From: Halichondria panicea
Lineage: Eukaryota; Porifera; Demospongiae; Suberitida; Halichondriidae
Assembly (NCBI RefSeq): GCF_963675165.1
Contig: NC_087381.1
Location: 5,209,378-5,273,377, forward strand
Reading direction: 5' to 3'
Length of the DNA: 64,000 bases
Part shown: in pieces, positions 10,253-23,300 of the stretch
Position numbering within the stretch: the stretch's first letter is position 1
How the letters are laid out: each line of letters begins with the position of its first letter
Notes under the pieces: model-generated
What the model saw: only the letters and a program-made list of their open reading frames with translations
The model's database searches: none
Told to the model about the DNA's origin: nothing
Program-made: the position numbers and the translations under genes

Positions 10253-13200
10253 TTAGTCATTTTTTGCAGACAGAAAATCAACAATAATTTTGTATTCGTT
10301 CTTACTCAGCTTGTCTCGTGCACAAACTTGTATTTCAGTGTGCGTCACATCGAAAACTACCTCGATCTCCCTATCCCGACCAGAGCCAGCGATATTGATA
10401 TCCATTTTGGCTAGCTCAGTGACATCACGATTAGTTGTGTACCATACATTGTTTTGTGGAGCACTGTAGAAAGTTAACCTAATGGTTTTCTGTGAGCGAG
10501 AGGCTGGTGAATAGTTACAAACAAAAACTTCGTTTGTGCAAATACTCTCGCCTCTCTCGATAAAAGTTGAAAATATATTTGCACACCACTTTTTGGAGCA
10601 GTTATCTGCATCGTCGACACGGTAGTCTAATCGATGTTTATCTTTATCAAATGGTATTCTACATTCGATACCATACGTAGCATCAGCCTTTCGCTGCTGT
10701 ATCACACTAGGATCACATCGAAACGCCAGTGCACCTCTCACTACGGCTAACTGTGGCTCTGGTGGACAACTATACTGAATTTTACTCGTACCAAAGTTGC
10801 TGCCAATATCTGCTTCAAGTTGATCTCTCAAATACCTGCACCCGCCAAATCCGCCTACCCAAAAAATGGTGTCGATTGTTGAAACCAAGTTATTTTCTTT
10901 AATGTGGTCACAGATCAATTTACCAATTTCTTTAATTGTAGGCTTGAAAAATTCGGCCATTTGTTCATACGATAATCTCATTCGTGATCCATCATCCTCG
11001 ATCCCTACATTTGTGTGGCCTAACATTCTTGCCTGTTCTGCTGCCTTCGTTTCCATCAATTCACCAAAGTCTTGTGCAAATGCAAAGGGAAATTCGACAA
11101 CAAAGCTTTCTTTGCTTCCTGGCACTTGATTGCCAAAACATATTTTTTGTTCTTCAAACTTTGTGTACACGATTGAATTCATCTCTGACACCCGCTTTGA
11201 TTTGTCCGCAGCTCTAGGTACATTTAAGTACTGAACAAAATCAGGATCACCAACAAAATCACTCAAAAAGTCCCGAAACCTTTCATTAATGGTTGTTCCA
11301 CCACTCATGTTACCTGCCGAAGGTACTAATTCTTCAACATGAACACCGACAATTCCATGGGTAGCTATATCCACAGTACCGCCACCGCAATCAACAATCA
11401 TATAGTATTTCACATCCTTTATGGAATTTCTATCTTTTGAAATCGCCTTCTTGCACTCGATTGCTGCAGATTCGGGCTCCAGAGCAAGAGATAGTTTTTC
11501 GGGATGAGATTCCCCCATTGATTGACGTTGTCCTGGTTCCGCTGCAGAATCTTTTAACTTTCCCATTGTCACAACAGGATCACATAAACCAGCCTGAAAT
11601 GTGCGTGCATGCATGTGCATATCCATGGGACAATAATAAGAAAAGCATATATAATTTTTGTTGGTGCAAATGTTCGTATGGCCATTTAACTATTTAAATA
11701 TTCGTAGCTCAGGATAGTTGCGTTGAATCTATTGTGCCAGAAACATTTTGCAGTTGTAGATGCTCTATATACTGATCCGAACAAATTTCCACTATTGATT
11801 ATACAAAAATAACCCGGTATACAATATGTAAAATAATGTAGTCTGTTTCCTCTCATGCAAATCATTCATGCATGCACGCATGACTATGTCTATAATTATG
11901 GAGTATGGAAAACGGACTAGGTGATGTCCCTATATAATTGTTATACTGCATATGATTAATGTGTGTGTATATATAATATAAAGAACTATCTTGTACGTTT
12001 GGCAGCTTTATAATTACTATCAGTATAGACCAGTTGCATGTGTAAGAGCTAATCAGCTTTTAATTGCTGTGACGTCACGGCTGGATGCCGGCGTGAGCGT
12101 TAGATCTATATGCACAAGTCAGTGTAAAATTCATAAATTGAGACTTTACAGGTGTACTGTGCGCATGCTATTCAGTGTATCCCAGTAAGAAACAATTTCT
12201 GCTGAATCTGCAGTTCTCCCATGTGCAAGTTAGTGTTTGTTGCAAGTCAAAAGAGTGTTCAGTTCTATAGAGATAGAGACAAAATAGGCAAATTTGTGGA
12301 CTTAAATGCATGTTTTGTGAGAACACAAGGACAAGAGAAAACTGTTTCCTTTCATAGACTTCCTACACTGTAAAAAATGATTGAAAAAAAGTGCGGTGAG
12401 CACACTAAAACCGTCGCATATAGCACACTTTTTCAATTTTTACAGTGTATATAGAGACCCAAGCAAGAGAGCTGAATGGCTAGAGCTTCTCCAGCTGAAG
12501 AAGAAAAGTGTCTGGAGAATACTAGTGAACCTGGCTTGAAAAAATTTTCCTGGAGCTAGCTGGAGTAGCTCTAGCCATTCAGCTCTCCTGCTTGTGTCTC
12601 TAGGAAGTCTGTGAAAGGAATATAGTTGTCTCTTGTCTTAGTGTTTCTCTGGAACATGCATGTATTTAATTATGTCTAGTTATATTGCCTTTTTGTTCTA
12701 TACCTCTAGAACTGCATGTACACTCTTTTGACTTGTAACAAAGACCAACTTGCACATAGAGAAATGCAGATTCATTAGAAATTGTTTACACTGGGATACA
12801 TTGAATAGCATGCGCACAGTGCATGTGTAAAGTCTCGAATTTTACAATGACTTGTGCATAGATCTAACGCCCACGATGGCATCCAGCCGTGACGTCACAA
12901 GGTAATTACCAGCTCAGCACATTCCATCGCTTACATGAAAAATAACTGGTCTATTTGTAACCCAGTGAGTGGGAAGATCAAAGCAATCCAGTGTTCTGTA
13001 ATTGGCATGTCGCATCACTACCATAACAACCATGGATATATTGCACTGCATTATAATAATGGCATATTGCACTGGGATTATAATTATGCACTTGCACTGT
13101 GTGTAAATGCAGTCAATTTCGAGAAAGAAATCTGGTTTTGGACTTATCACCCATCCGCCCCACCCAATAACTCATTTTGTCCTTTTATAGGCTACTACTT

Positions 13201-16200
13201 TTTCCATTAGTTGTGGGAACAAAACCTAAGAATTTAGGGTGGAACTGAACTAGCAGGTGGAACCAGTTGCAAGCTAGCATGGCAGCATAGATAATTATGA
13301 TGGCAGAGAGAGAGAGATACCAACACAGAGGGAGAAATACCACTTAACATTTAAGTTGAGAGCTGTGGCAACAGCTAAAAGAGCATAATAACTGCTGCTG
13401 TGCAAGAGTTTGGAGTAAACATGACCGATAAACGCCCATTTTGAATAAGTGTCTATAAACTCCCCCTTTACAGACTATACTTCAATATGAAATAAACACC
13501 CGGGCGTTTAATCAAGTAGATACATATACTAATTAGTTTGCATGGCCAGTGAAATTACCATGTATCCAGCCTCCCGCATCATTTTTTTTCCACTTGCTTT
13601 CCAGATGGCAGGGACAGTGATAACCCAGTCAATGTCTGTAACTTTTGGAGTGCTTTTGTGAAGCCCGAAATCTTTAAGTTCTCCGAGAACCCTCTCCTTT
13701 AGGTAGCATAGAATGTGTGCAATCACATCGATGAGAAAGTACTCTTTTCCATTCATAGCTTGGATCTTGTGGTTTCTACCAACATTCTAGAACGTGTGCA
13801 TGTTTATTATGATTAGTGTTGTCACATGATATCCAGCTAATCAGCTTATCTATAATAGTATTATAGTCACATGACCATCATGTTTTTAAATCTTAATCCA
13901 CACGCGTACTAAGTGTGCTTTTATTAACAAATTATAGGGGGCAATCGGAAGAACTCAACGTACAAATTAAAACATTGGTTAGGTATTATGTTCTATATTT
14001 AAACATTGCATTACCGTATAGCGGGTAATTTTCGTGGGGTAAAATATTCGTTATTTTCGTGGCCAAGCTGACCTCCACGAAATTTTAACATAGGTGTGGC
14101 TTACCGGAACATAGAAATACAGGCAGGCAACGAGACTAAACGAAAGTTGTACTCACAAAAACCACCGTTTCTCGAGTTGAACGATTTTTTACCCCACGAA
14201 AATTACCTGCTATACGATATGAAATGTCAAATTGTCATGCACCCACTCAATATTTGTACGTTTCGTGTCAACTGGTAACTTGTTTAATTTGTCATTTCCT
14301 CTGCAGTGTATAGTAAACAAAGCAAAAAGTGGTCATCTAGCTAGAGTTAGCACCTGGACCTATATAATGCATGGTCTATATAGTGTCAGTCAGTGTCACT
14401 CTTTGGACTCCCGGTCCAGTCTGTCAAGTCTACCAGCTCTTCACTGATGCCTCGGTGAAAGTGTCAAAGCTATATGTAACATAAAGCTACGATATTATCC
14501 AACCAAAATGCAGGTTGAATCTGTGCATGCGCGACATGCGGTTGCTTTATCAACCAGAAGGATGTGTAGCAACAAAATTGAGTTCTCACAGTTGAAGACG
14601 AGTTTAAGAGGAAGAAAACGGCTAAAAGAAGACTCTAGAACACCAGGAGAGCTTGCAGAAGGCTACTTAGAGATTTTGTAGAGAACAGACAAGAAAAAAC
14701 GTTGACAACCAGCAACCCTTTTGAAAATGGAGGATAAACAGCGTATATGCTTGCTTTTTATCATGTTCCAGTGTATCATGTCAGAAGAGGAAATATGCAC
14801 CGCTATAGCAGAAGAAAAGTGACAACCGTTTTGAAGCAAATACGACTTACAAGAGCCTGAACAGGCTTAAATGGTGGTGCAGTACACTTTTACATGTGCA
14901 ATATTCCGCTCAAAGAACTTAGCACTCCCAACACTAATGCCTGTTCAATGATAGCCTCGAGACCAGGCCGATTAAAATACGGCCTGGTCTCTATTGCATG
15001 GGTGATAGTGCACATGCATGCGCGAACTGAGTCACCCAGAATCTGGGTGACTCGTTATACTTTAGTAAACGTTTGTAAAATTATACCGTAAACTAGTTTC
15101 TTTCTTTCCGTATTAATTTTAACAAATACTTGTCTCCTGTGAAGCTGTGGCTTATGCTCTCTATTGCGTTGTCGAGAAGACTTGCTGGCTAGCTGTGGCC
15201 CTCTATGGTGTTGTCGAGAAGGCTTGCACACTAGTCTGAAGCCAGAAGAAGCTCTCATTTGTACAGAAACCAAGTTCAACACATCACGACCATCCAACCA
15301 TCATAGAGGTAGATGAGAGCCTCTTCTGGTTTCAGACTAGTGTGTAAGCCTTCTCGACAACACCGTAGAGGGCCACAGCTAGCTAGCTAGGCTATAAAGC
15401 TTCATATACATAGTAGATAGTACGTGGGCGTGTATGGACCACGCTAATTACACATGCAATAGGTACCAGGCCGTATTTTAATCGGCCTGGATTCGAGGCT
15501 AGTTCAATGACTGCTAAACTGAACACTGACACGACACCCCTCCTGACCCTCAGCCTCGCTGCTAAAGAGCAATGAAATAACACAGATCATCAGAAAACAT
15601 GACATAAACATTGCTTAGAATTATGTGTGTAAGTTATTATTTTTCTTGTTCTCTCACTGGAAAAACGTTTCATTCTAAATAAAAATGCAATAACAAGTGT
15701 GCAATAATACTTCCGGGTGTGCGATATGGAAAAATATCTGCACAACACTTGATGATGAGTCGCTTCTTAATGTAAAACGCTGATGTCAGCACTTATTAAA
15801 AAGCAATAAATAGCTATATTATACATAATAGCTATCCTTATAATTATCATAATGAACATTTTGCACTTTGCTGCATGCAATTGCAAAGGCAGAATCCAGA
15901 ATCACTAACGAAACTCAACGAGTGCATGCATGCATGCATGGGTAATGATTGACCGTGATTGTTGTTAGAAACGATTGATGCCAAAAGTCCAAGTCTAATG
16001 ACTGGATCAGCAGAGCCTTGCAGCTACCAATTAAAAAAATATATAGCTGCCCTTCTATAGTGCAGAGCTAACTACTAAGTAATATAGAGTAGCAATTAAC
16101 ACTCCATGCATGCATGGACAAGTGTTCTACGCACTCTTCTGATCTTCATTGATCCTTGAGAAGCTGTAGCTAGCAGTCTACACACACACACGTTTGAATT

Positions 16201-16716
16201 TTTGAATCGGCAAGCTTGCAAGTTTGCATGCGCATGCGCACCGAGGTAGTATAGCATGCAGCATCACATGCAGGCTTCGCAGCATCATGCTGTATATATA
16301 TAACTTATAGCTTATAATTATATATATACACATCACATGCATGTACTTACTTCTTTTCTTTGAATTTCCTTCTTGATTTGGGTAAAGAAAGCAGAAAGTG
16401 GTCTTTCTTTCTTTGAAAGTTTCAAATATTGATCTCTTGCTTGATATCCAAAGGATTTCATGTTGCCAAACTGGTCAAAGAGGATGCAAGAAGGAATTCT
16501 CTTTCGACCCTCAGTGTCAAGTTTCAGCATCACTGGCTCCAATGCAGAAGGGTTGGGGCATGTCCTGATGTCAGTTAGCTTTGATACTGAACAGTGTGTC
16601 GTTCCAAAATCAATGGTAACGATGGAGTTTGGTGTCGAGCGAAAAGAGTCAGTTGAACGCTTAGTTACTCGAGTTGCTTTGGAAGAACCATTCTGGCTTT
16701 TCACTTTATCTGCCAT
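10253..16716 (-). CDS. HSPA12-like Hsp70-family protein, three exons
   Basis: Exons on the minus strand: 16716-16351 (122 codons), 13786-13559 (76 codons) and 11593-10253 (446 codons plus stop), all joined in phase 0, giving about 644 residues; human HSPA12A is 675. It has an actin/Hsp70 ATPase fold: phosphate-1 loop TIDFGTTHCSVS near residue 35, phosphate-2 loop VDCGGGTVDIATHGI near 245, adenosine motif FWVGGFGGCRYL near 430. The exon 2/3 junction reads MMREAGYM-AGLCDP, the expected MREAxYxAGL motif, which validates the splice, and LALEPESAA follows. The C-terminus ends in VDFLSA-KND, as in the family. It lacks a canonical Hsp70 substrate-binding domain, as HSPA12 proteins do. Probably a cytosolic ATP-dependent signalling or chaperone-like protein; partner unknown. 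Such genes are known to be expanded in some invertebrates, which I infer for this genome too. The start is the only ATG before the ATPase loop. Confidence 0.92.
12005..12960. repeat. Long foldback element in HSPA12-like intron 2
   Basis: Two arms of roughly 430-490 bp face each other about a centre near 12520. Matching landmarks include GTGACGTCACGGCTGGATGC (12069) with its complement at 12879-12898, CTTTTGACTTG, and GGCTAGAGCTTCTCC with GGAGTAGCTCTAGCC. The left arm is longer because a MITE (12366-12450) interrupts it. Both arms carry the CRE-type palindrome TGACGTCA (12070 and 12890). Confidence 0.8.
12366..12450. mobile_element. Short MITE nested in the foldback left arm
   Basis: CACTGTAAAAAATGATTG is mirrored by CAATTTTTACAGTG around 50 bp, with TA on each side. 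The right arm of the surrounding foldback reads uninterrupted across this point (CTCTAGGAAGTC), so it is an empty site that proves a later insertion, most simply into a TA target. Confidence 0.8.
14011..14220. mobile_element. MITE with TACCGTATAGCGGGTAA termini, HSPA12-like intron 1
   Basis: Starts ATTACCGTATAGCGGGTAA and ends AAAATTACCTGCTATACGAT, with inner GTGGGGTAAAATATTCG mirrored by ACCCCACGAA. Interior differs from the sisters at 4845-5043 and 32396-32602, so it is a distinct subfamily sharing the ends. Confidence 0.8.
14954..15503. mobile_element. Nested inverted-repeat element of the TAGCCTCG family
   Basis: About 50-bp termini: TAGCCTCGAGACCAGGCCG, then ATTAAAATACGGCCTGG and ATTGCATG, mirrored by CATGCAATAGGTACCAGGCC and on to ATTCGAGGCTA. 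Inside, 15188-15265 and 15305-15390 form a second inverted pair (GTTGTCGAGAAGGCTTGC with GCCTTCTCGACAACAC). It lies in HSPA12-like intron 1. Confidence 0.8.
15840..16290. repeat. Dispersed repeat copy (GCAGAGCTAACTACTAAGTA family)
   Basis: Shares an ordered series of blocks with 56880-57410: GCTGCATG, ATTGTTGTTAGAAACGAT, CCAAAAGTCCAAGTCTAATG, GCAGAGCCTTGCAGCT, GTGCAGAGCTAACTACTAAG and CGCATGCGCACCGAGG. A part copy is at 17475-17600 and an inverted end at 29420-29535. No coding capacity seen. Confidence 0.75.
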
Positions 16717-17083
16717 ACTCTAACAGACTAACTCTTTTTGAGTTTGGAATGTCTATAATTGACCTGGTGAATCTCTTTTATAGGTAAAAGTGGTAGCTCT
16801 GATCAGGCTTCCGCCGCTGGCATGACTTAGTGTGAATATTTAACTTTTGCGAGTTAGCAGAAAAATTGGCCCTTTGTGATCTAATTATTGCGTCCTGGCA
16901 AGGATCGTAATAGATTTTGCGATTTTATTGTTGCGAATTGACCCTCGCAAAGTTCGCATTAATTATGTTGTATGGTAAATTATACAGGAAGTGTCAAGTG
17001 AATGTTCATTGTATAAAAATAGTCAAAGTCACGCATTTCTGTATTAAAATAGCCTGCTGCCCAACTCCAACTGATAAGCAAGA
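16717..17083. promoter_or_regulatory. Possible divergent promoter region
   Basis: This is the stretch between the HSPA12-like start codon (minus) and the possible first exon of the microexon gene (plus). I see no strong TATA box or heat-shock element. Most of it (from about 16838) belongs to an inverted-repeat element, so any shared promoter role is inference. Confidence 0.25.
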
Positions 17084-17355
17084 ATGGACAATGACAAGTG
17101 AGCTATGATTATATTTAGTGCATGCGTTGCCACAATTATTATTACTCCACAAGCATGAGAGTTGTATAATGCATGTCACTTTTACCTTGGTGTGTTACTA
17201 TTTAACGGGCTAAAAATTTACTATTATAGGCACCATGCTATAATAATTCCTTAACCTAAACTGGTATACTGGTAATAACACACAATCTTTGCCAAGCGCA
17301 TCACAAAAAGGGCCAAATTTCTACTCATTCGCAAAGTTTTCACCAGCACAACATT
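16838..17355. mobile_element. Degenerate MITE upstream of the HSPA12-like gene
   Basis: AACTTTTGCGAGTTAGCAGA, then AAAATTGGCCCTTTGTGAT on the left is mirrored at 17283-17345 by TTTGCCAAGCGCATCACAAA and GGGCCAAATTTCTACTC. The candidate first exon of the microexon gene lies inside it, which weakens that exon call. Confidence 0.55.
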
Positions 17356-20300
17356 CTAGTAATACGGTTATAGCCTCGTCCCCAGACCGAGTTGTCTCTA
17401 TAACGCCAACTATAGGCCTGGTAAAGATTGTATATATGCATGGGCATGACAAAATATAATTATAATGTCATAGCATTCTAGTGCAGAGCTAACTACTAAG
17501 TATAGAGCAAGTTGCTACTCTATACTAGCAACACTCCATATATGGACAAGTTTTTCTACGCACTCTTTTGAAAAGCTGCAATGGCATTCCATGCATGCAA
17601 CCCCTGAAACCCACCCCCTAGCCCTAGATCCGGGCCTGAGTAGCAACATTGACGACCATTACCAGCTATAGGATGCGATCATGCAATTTTCAAGAATGAC
17701 TACCATTACCTACCCAGCTCCAAAAAGTGGTCAGGCCAAAACCTGACCAGCCTGACCGCTTGCTACAGCCTTGAATTTTATCAACCGGGGTTTGCACCTA
17801 TACCGCACTTGTTTTAAGTTTCTACACAAAGGTCAGCTCCTCTTCTACAAGCACAAGTATAGTTCCATAAGCTTTCTCACCTTGAAAGGGAACCCCAAGA
17901 GTGCATGTAGTGGTCAATTAGTTATCGTCCACAGCTATCGATTATCGGTCTCTATACATTTTACTGCTTTCTATTTAATATCAACTATACTATTATCGAC
18001 TAGCAACAACAAAGTGTATCATAACGAGGCAAAACAGTGCAATTTAACGCACACCATCATCTTCAGTAGGTCGGACAACCCTTTACCTGAATTTTCTTGT
18101 TTCATTTTTGTGCAAAGGTATATCTGAACAGACACTATACAAGAGTACAGAACAAATGTACATAATTATAATTATAATTAGAGGCTGAGGGTTTTTTCCG
18201 TTTCTGTGGCATGATTCCTCTTTGTGGAAGCTTTTTCTTGTTCGTGTTTTGCCTCTCCGGTGCTATCCTTTGCCTCTCTTCTGCTTTCTTTTGCATCTTT
18301 TCTACTTTCTTTGTTTTGGCCTGATCTCTTTCAGCTGCTTTGAAAGCTCTTTTGTTCACCTCGGGCACCATAGCATGCCATCCATGCATACTCCATGGCA
18401 GCCGTAGAATCACAGCACAAAGTCTAAGACTTAGGTTCCTCTTCATAAAGCACCCATCTGGTATTTTAGAACCCCTGAGTACGATTTTCTACCTCACATA
18501 CGTCTCTCTACCCAACACATGGCATCACATCTAGTTTTTCCATAACCTATTTTGGACGCATCGAGTAAATTTATGGGTGGACAGTTCTTCTACCATCAAC
18601 ATAGAAACACTACAATAGCTGACTTACTACTTACTAGTAACCTAAAAGTCGATGACTCTTGATATCTCTTTGCAAACTGACACACTAGAGCGAAAGTATG
18701 GATTACCGTTGTATTTCTCCATATATAGTAGCCTAGTCGATATTTGATTGATGCTTGGCCGATAATACGTGGGTTAGCAATCCTACACAAAAATTAAGTC
18801 CACAAAAATTATTAGAATTACCTGCTATAACGTGCAAAGATTTAAAGGCGTGGCTTCCGGTAAGCAGCCATTCCGCGAACATTGTGCAACGAATGCTTTT
18901 AGAGGCCAATCCACGAAATATAAGTGCCTCGAAAATTTCGCGCTATATACGCTATACAGTGTATAATCCACATAATTACACCTATACATGTCTAGCTTTG
19001 ATTTGCATGATTTGTTTTGCAATAATTATATGAAATAATTACTTGCACTGATTGTGCATGGTTTCTTGATTCAATCACAATCGCCATGTACATTGTATGA
19101 CGTTTATTTCATTCCAGAAAACCACAGCATGAGGGTGCTGCTAAAGAGACTCCTGTTGCTAAAAAGTAAAGCAATCAGATTCCATAAGTACTTTTATCAG
19201 AATATACACTTGGGCTATCTCGATCGGTCACTTGTTTGCATGCTCCTTGATTTGTATTCTCGGCCAATCCTTACGTATTTTGTATACGTGGCGTATTAAG
19301 TGGTCATAATACTATCACGCCACATGTGCATGCATGCATGGTAACAGTTTTCACTGTGTAACTCGTGGTTTATTCCAGAGAATTGGGTCAACCATCTGAT
19401 GCCACTGCTGCTGATGCTAAAGGGAGACATCAAACAAAGTAAGCCCGCATGCATAAATTATATAGTACCGTTTCTTCTCAGATAGATATAATCACTTTCG
19501 AAATTCAAATGTAAATTTGAAAAAACATATTCCCCCTAATACTTTTGAGCAAAAGCAAAACATGGCGAGAAGCATTAGCACAGCGCAGCTTGCAACCCTC
19601 GTTACTATAGCTTTCACATGCACTTACCACTTACCTTTAGTTGTTGTAAAATTAATTATGCCTCGAGGCTGCACGAGGTAAAGCTGACTGTGTGTGTGTG
19701 TGTGTGTGTGTGTGTTCCAGCTGTAACTGCTCAACGGTTGCAATTCGACGAAAACTAACTGCTTCTATAGGCTTCTAGCCACATTGTATTGGATTTTGAT
19801 TCGTGGATTAGCAAACTATAGCTTCTTTCTCGAGTTATGGCTATAGTTTGACTCACATTGAAGGCTGTTGCAGTCTCTTCAGAACTTTCATAGCATCATC
19901 TGTTCGCACAAACTTTCTATTCAACATATGAGTTAGCCTTGCACTAAAGCGCTAGCTTTTTGTTAGCTACAAGAGTCAGATAATATCTGTTAAAACAGCT
20001 AGCTATAGCTAGCTATAGTAGCCAATTGTGAAATTGATCTCTTTATACACACCCTTTAATTATTCCTGTGGATGTAATGCGCATGCGCGCTCTTTCCCCA
20101 CGTGTGAGAAAATATTATCCAAGATCTAGATCCTCTTGGCAGAACCATATTTTTTTTGAGGGCCTGGTAAGCCACAAAACACTACCATATAACAATAGAT
20201 AACAATATGCATGTACACTTTTCTTCTCAGTTATGATAGATAATTATATATATACACTGAACTCCAGATCTGGAAGAATCAATTTTTTTCTTTCTTGAGG

Positions 20301-23300
20301 TCCACATATAAATACAATAGATAACAACGATAGATGCATGTCTTTTCTTCTCAGTGATAGATAAGCTAACTTTAATGTAAAATTCATTGAGCGAAAGCAT
20401 AACATGGCGAGAGGCATTAGCAAGCACACGCTTGCAACACTCGTTAGTCCTGTGTTTGTGCAGCTTTATGAATTAAAAGGCTGAAAACTCTCCAGCATAT
20501 GCTGAGTGTTTGGTTTCCGTAAAATTAATTTCCTAATGCGAATGTTTCAAAGAAGTGACGATCTTTTTTTAGGAATAATTCAGAGTGCTTGTCTCGCTCT
20601 GGAACCCCTCTTTCAAGAATCCTAGATCTGCCACTGCAACGTCACTATCCTGAGCTGTACAATTAAATGGTTAGCAGTCCATATGAAAGGGTCTAGTTCG
20701 ATCACTTTAAATAGCTTATTTTGTGTCCCATGCAAACACACACCAAGCACTCTTAGACTACCATAGCCTCGATCCCAGGCCGATCCGTCTCTAATTGAAC
20801 GCTAGGTCGCCTCCTCGGCCTGGTATTGATTGTATCTGGGCCATGTGCTGTGGTTGCTGTGGTTGCTCTGGTATTCGCTAAAAAAGAGCGAATACCTGAG
20901 CAAGGTGGAGCGAATAGAACACTAATAGTGTATGTAAGCATACTTACTCTGTAAAATCACCGTTAAATCACAAAGAACTCCGTGTCATAGGTCTATTCTT
21001 TGCAAGTTTAGTTTGTCATAGATATAGGCTTAGCTAGCTAGAGTGTGAGGAGCTGTCTTGTGCAAAGGAAGAAAGAGCATCACTCTTGTGAAAGAACAGA
21101 CCTAGGTTCTCAAGTTTCTGCTATCAGTGGCTACCTTTGATTGACTACACAATTTAATACAAGCGCTTGATTAGACCATTGATTGCCAGATACACTTGGT
21201 AGAGTCTATCCTCAGACTCTGGCCATCGATCTCTTGTATACTATGCTCAGGTGTCCACAAGTGGCTGGGCCTGGGATGTATTGTCAAGGTGAGCGATATA
21301 AATCAATAATACCCTTTCATCATTGGAAATTGTACACTATAGCCTATAGCCCAATCCTTGGTATCTGGATCAAGATATGACATTACGGCACTGGCACTGG
21401 TGTTGTGTTAGCCTCCTTCACCGGCCTTCAAGGAAGTGCGGCCTGGGATCGTGGGTAGTTTGTGTGGACCATCACTGTGAGTTACAAAATGTATAGTGGA
21501 ATGGTGAATTTAAGTTCATACTAATTTGTATACAGGAGCAAAATGGAACCTTCCCCTCCAGCCCCTGTCGTACTCCTCCTAGCTGATGGGTGTGAACTCA
21601 TTGAAAGAGGATGCCCCAGTGCCACTTGTGTCCTTCCCAAGGGTCCGATCTTATAGAACTACCTGCACTAAAACTACTGACGTGGAATGGCTCTTTCAAC
21701 ACTTGTGGTTGCTATCCTGACCAGTGACATCAGGATTCTATACTGTCTCTTGATGCACTGTGAACACACAATCTTTGTTATGCCACCTGAAGGCTTAGCA
21801 GGCATATCCAACGCAGTATTTATTCAGTCTTCCTGGAAGCTCTTGTTTGAGATCTTCGCTTCTAAACATCTGCATTTATTATGGACGCAGTACTGCTGTG
21901 CACAGTATTAATTTCTAGTGTCATTATATCATTATATTGCTGTATTTTTAGCCAACTGTGATAAACTGAAGATTTTTACAGTACATAGCTGATACTTACC
22001 AGTTTCCGGTCACGCCCAGATACAATCAATACCAGGCCGAGGAGGCGACCTAGCGTTCAATTAGAGACGGATCGGCCTGGGATCGAGGCTAAGACTATAC
22101 CACCTCTGCTGCGCACGCACAGGGTATAAGTATATTATTATAGTCTCTATAACATCATGCAATTGTAAGGCCGTATATATAGCCATCAATTTTTAGCTGG
22201 TCAGGTTTGCGCGCCAAAAGTTGCTGCCACGCCCACTTCTGGTACAGATAGTTGTGGCCAGGAGGGGGGCTCAAGCACCCCAATTCAGTAAATGAGAGTA
22301 ATAATTATGCTTCAATGCATGCATGTGTTTATGATTGTAGACTTATGATTTAACCAAATGTGTCACATGCACTGTATATGTCACTTTTAGAAAACAGTTT
22401 CGCCATCATGAACCTGCTAAACCTCTTAGTGAAAAAGAACGGTGAGCCTCATAAATTCTAGCTGATGATTATACTCCTCAATTTCCTCCAGGCTTGAGGC
22501 TACAATCCGGGGGTAAACAAGTTGATCTTGACATTTTATATACGTACATGCAGGCATGACTGCATTACCGTTTAATCTTATATTCAATATTCAGGCTTCA
22601 TGATGACAGGAAATATGCAGAAGAAAAAATTAGAGAGTAATTAATTATTTGTTTAATGTATGTCAGAATGAATAATTATTATACTATGCAGACTTGAGGC
22701 TGAAAACAGTCAGTTAAAAGCAAGGTAATTATATAGATCAGCAGTAACTGTGCTTTACTGTACAACCACCATGCCCAGTCTTAAGGAAGAGAGAGAATAT
22801 TCAACTTATGTAGCAGCAAAAATTTGTCAGTAAGTAAATTAATTATTATTATTGTGTATCAATTCCCTCCATATACATGCAGGCTTCAGCAGGATGAAAA
22901 TCACGAGTTGACGACAAGGTATTGTGCATGCTTCATTGTAATGCTAAGTATTAGAAGCATTATAAATATATATAGTTAAAGCTAATAGCCTCGAATGGTA
23001 TATATATATATGCACACGAGAATATAATGTCAGTGATAAACGAGACGAAGACGAGTTGCATGGTTTATCAGATTAACTCTTACCACGTGGTATAATATTA
23101 TTATGGTTGCATGGTATATAATGTAGTATAACAGCCACGCATGCATATATATATACCATGGGCTATGCAGGGGAGGTGCTGTGGGTGTTTGAGCACCCCC
23201 CCCCTACCTGACTCTACTTAGCTTACTTGAAGATCCAGTTGAGCTCAGCACTCCAGATTTAGCTTGTTAGCTACATACTGAACTAGGTATTCTAGCTATA

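Noticed and set aside
10866..11217. Plus-strand ORFs of 77-87 codons
   Set aside because: They are antisense shadows of the third HSPA12-like exon.
18755..19033. 92-codon plus-strand ORF as first exon of the microexon gene
   Set aside because: Its start overlaps a degenerate TAGCGGGTAA-type MITE and no donor gives the required phase 2.
21183..21911. Two ORFs inside the 1.33 kb inverted-repeat element as a transposase
   Set aside because: They are short, in separate frames, and show no DDE or DNA-binding motif.
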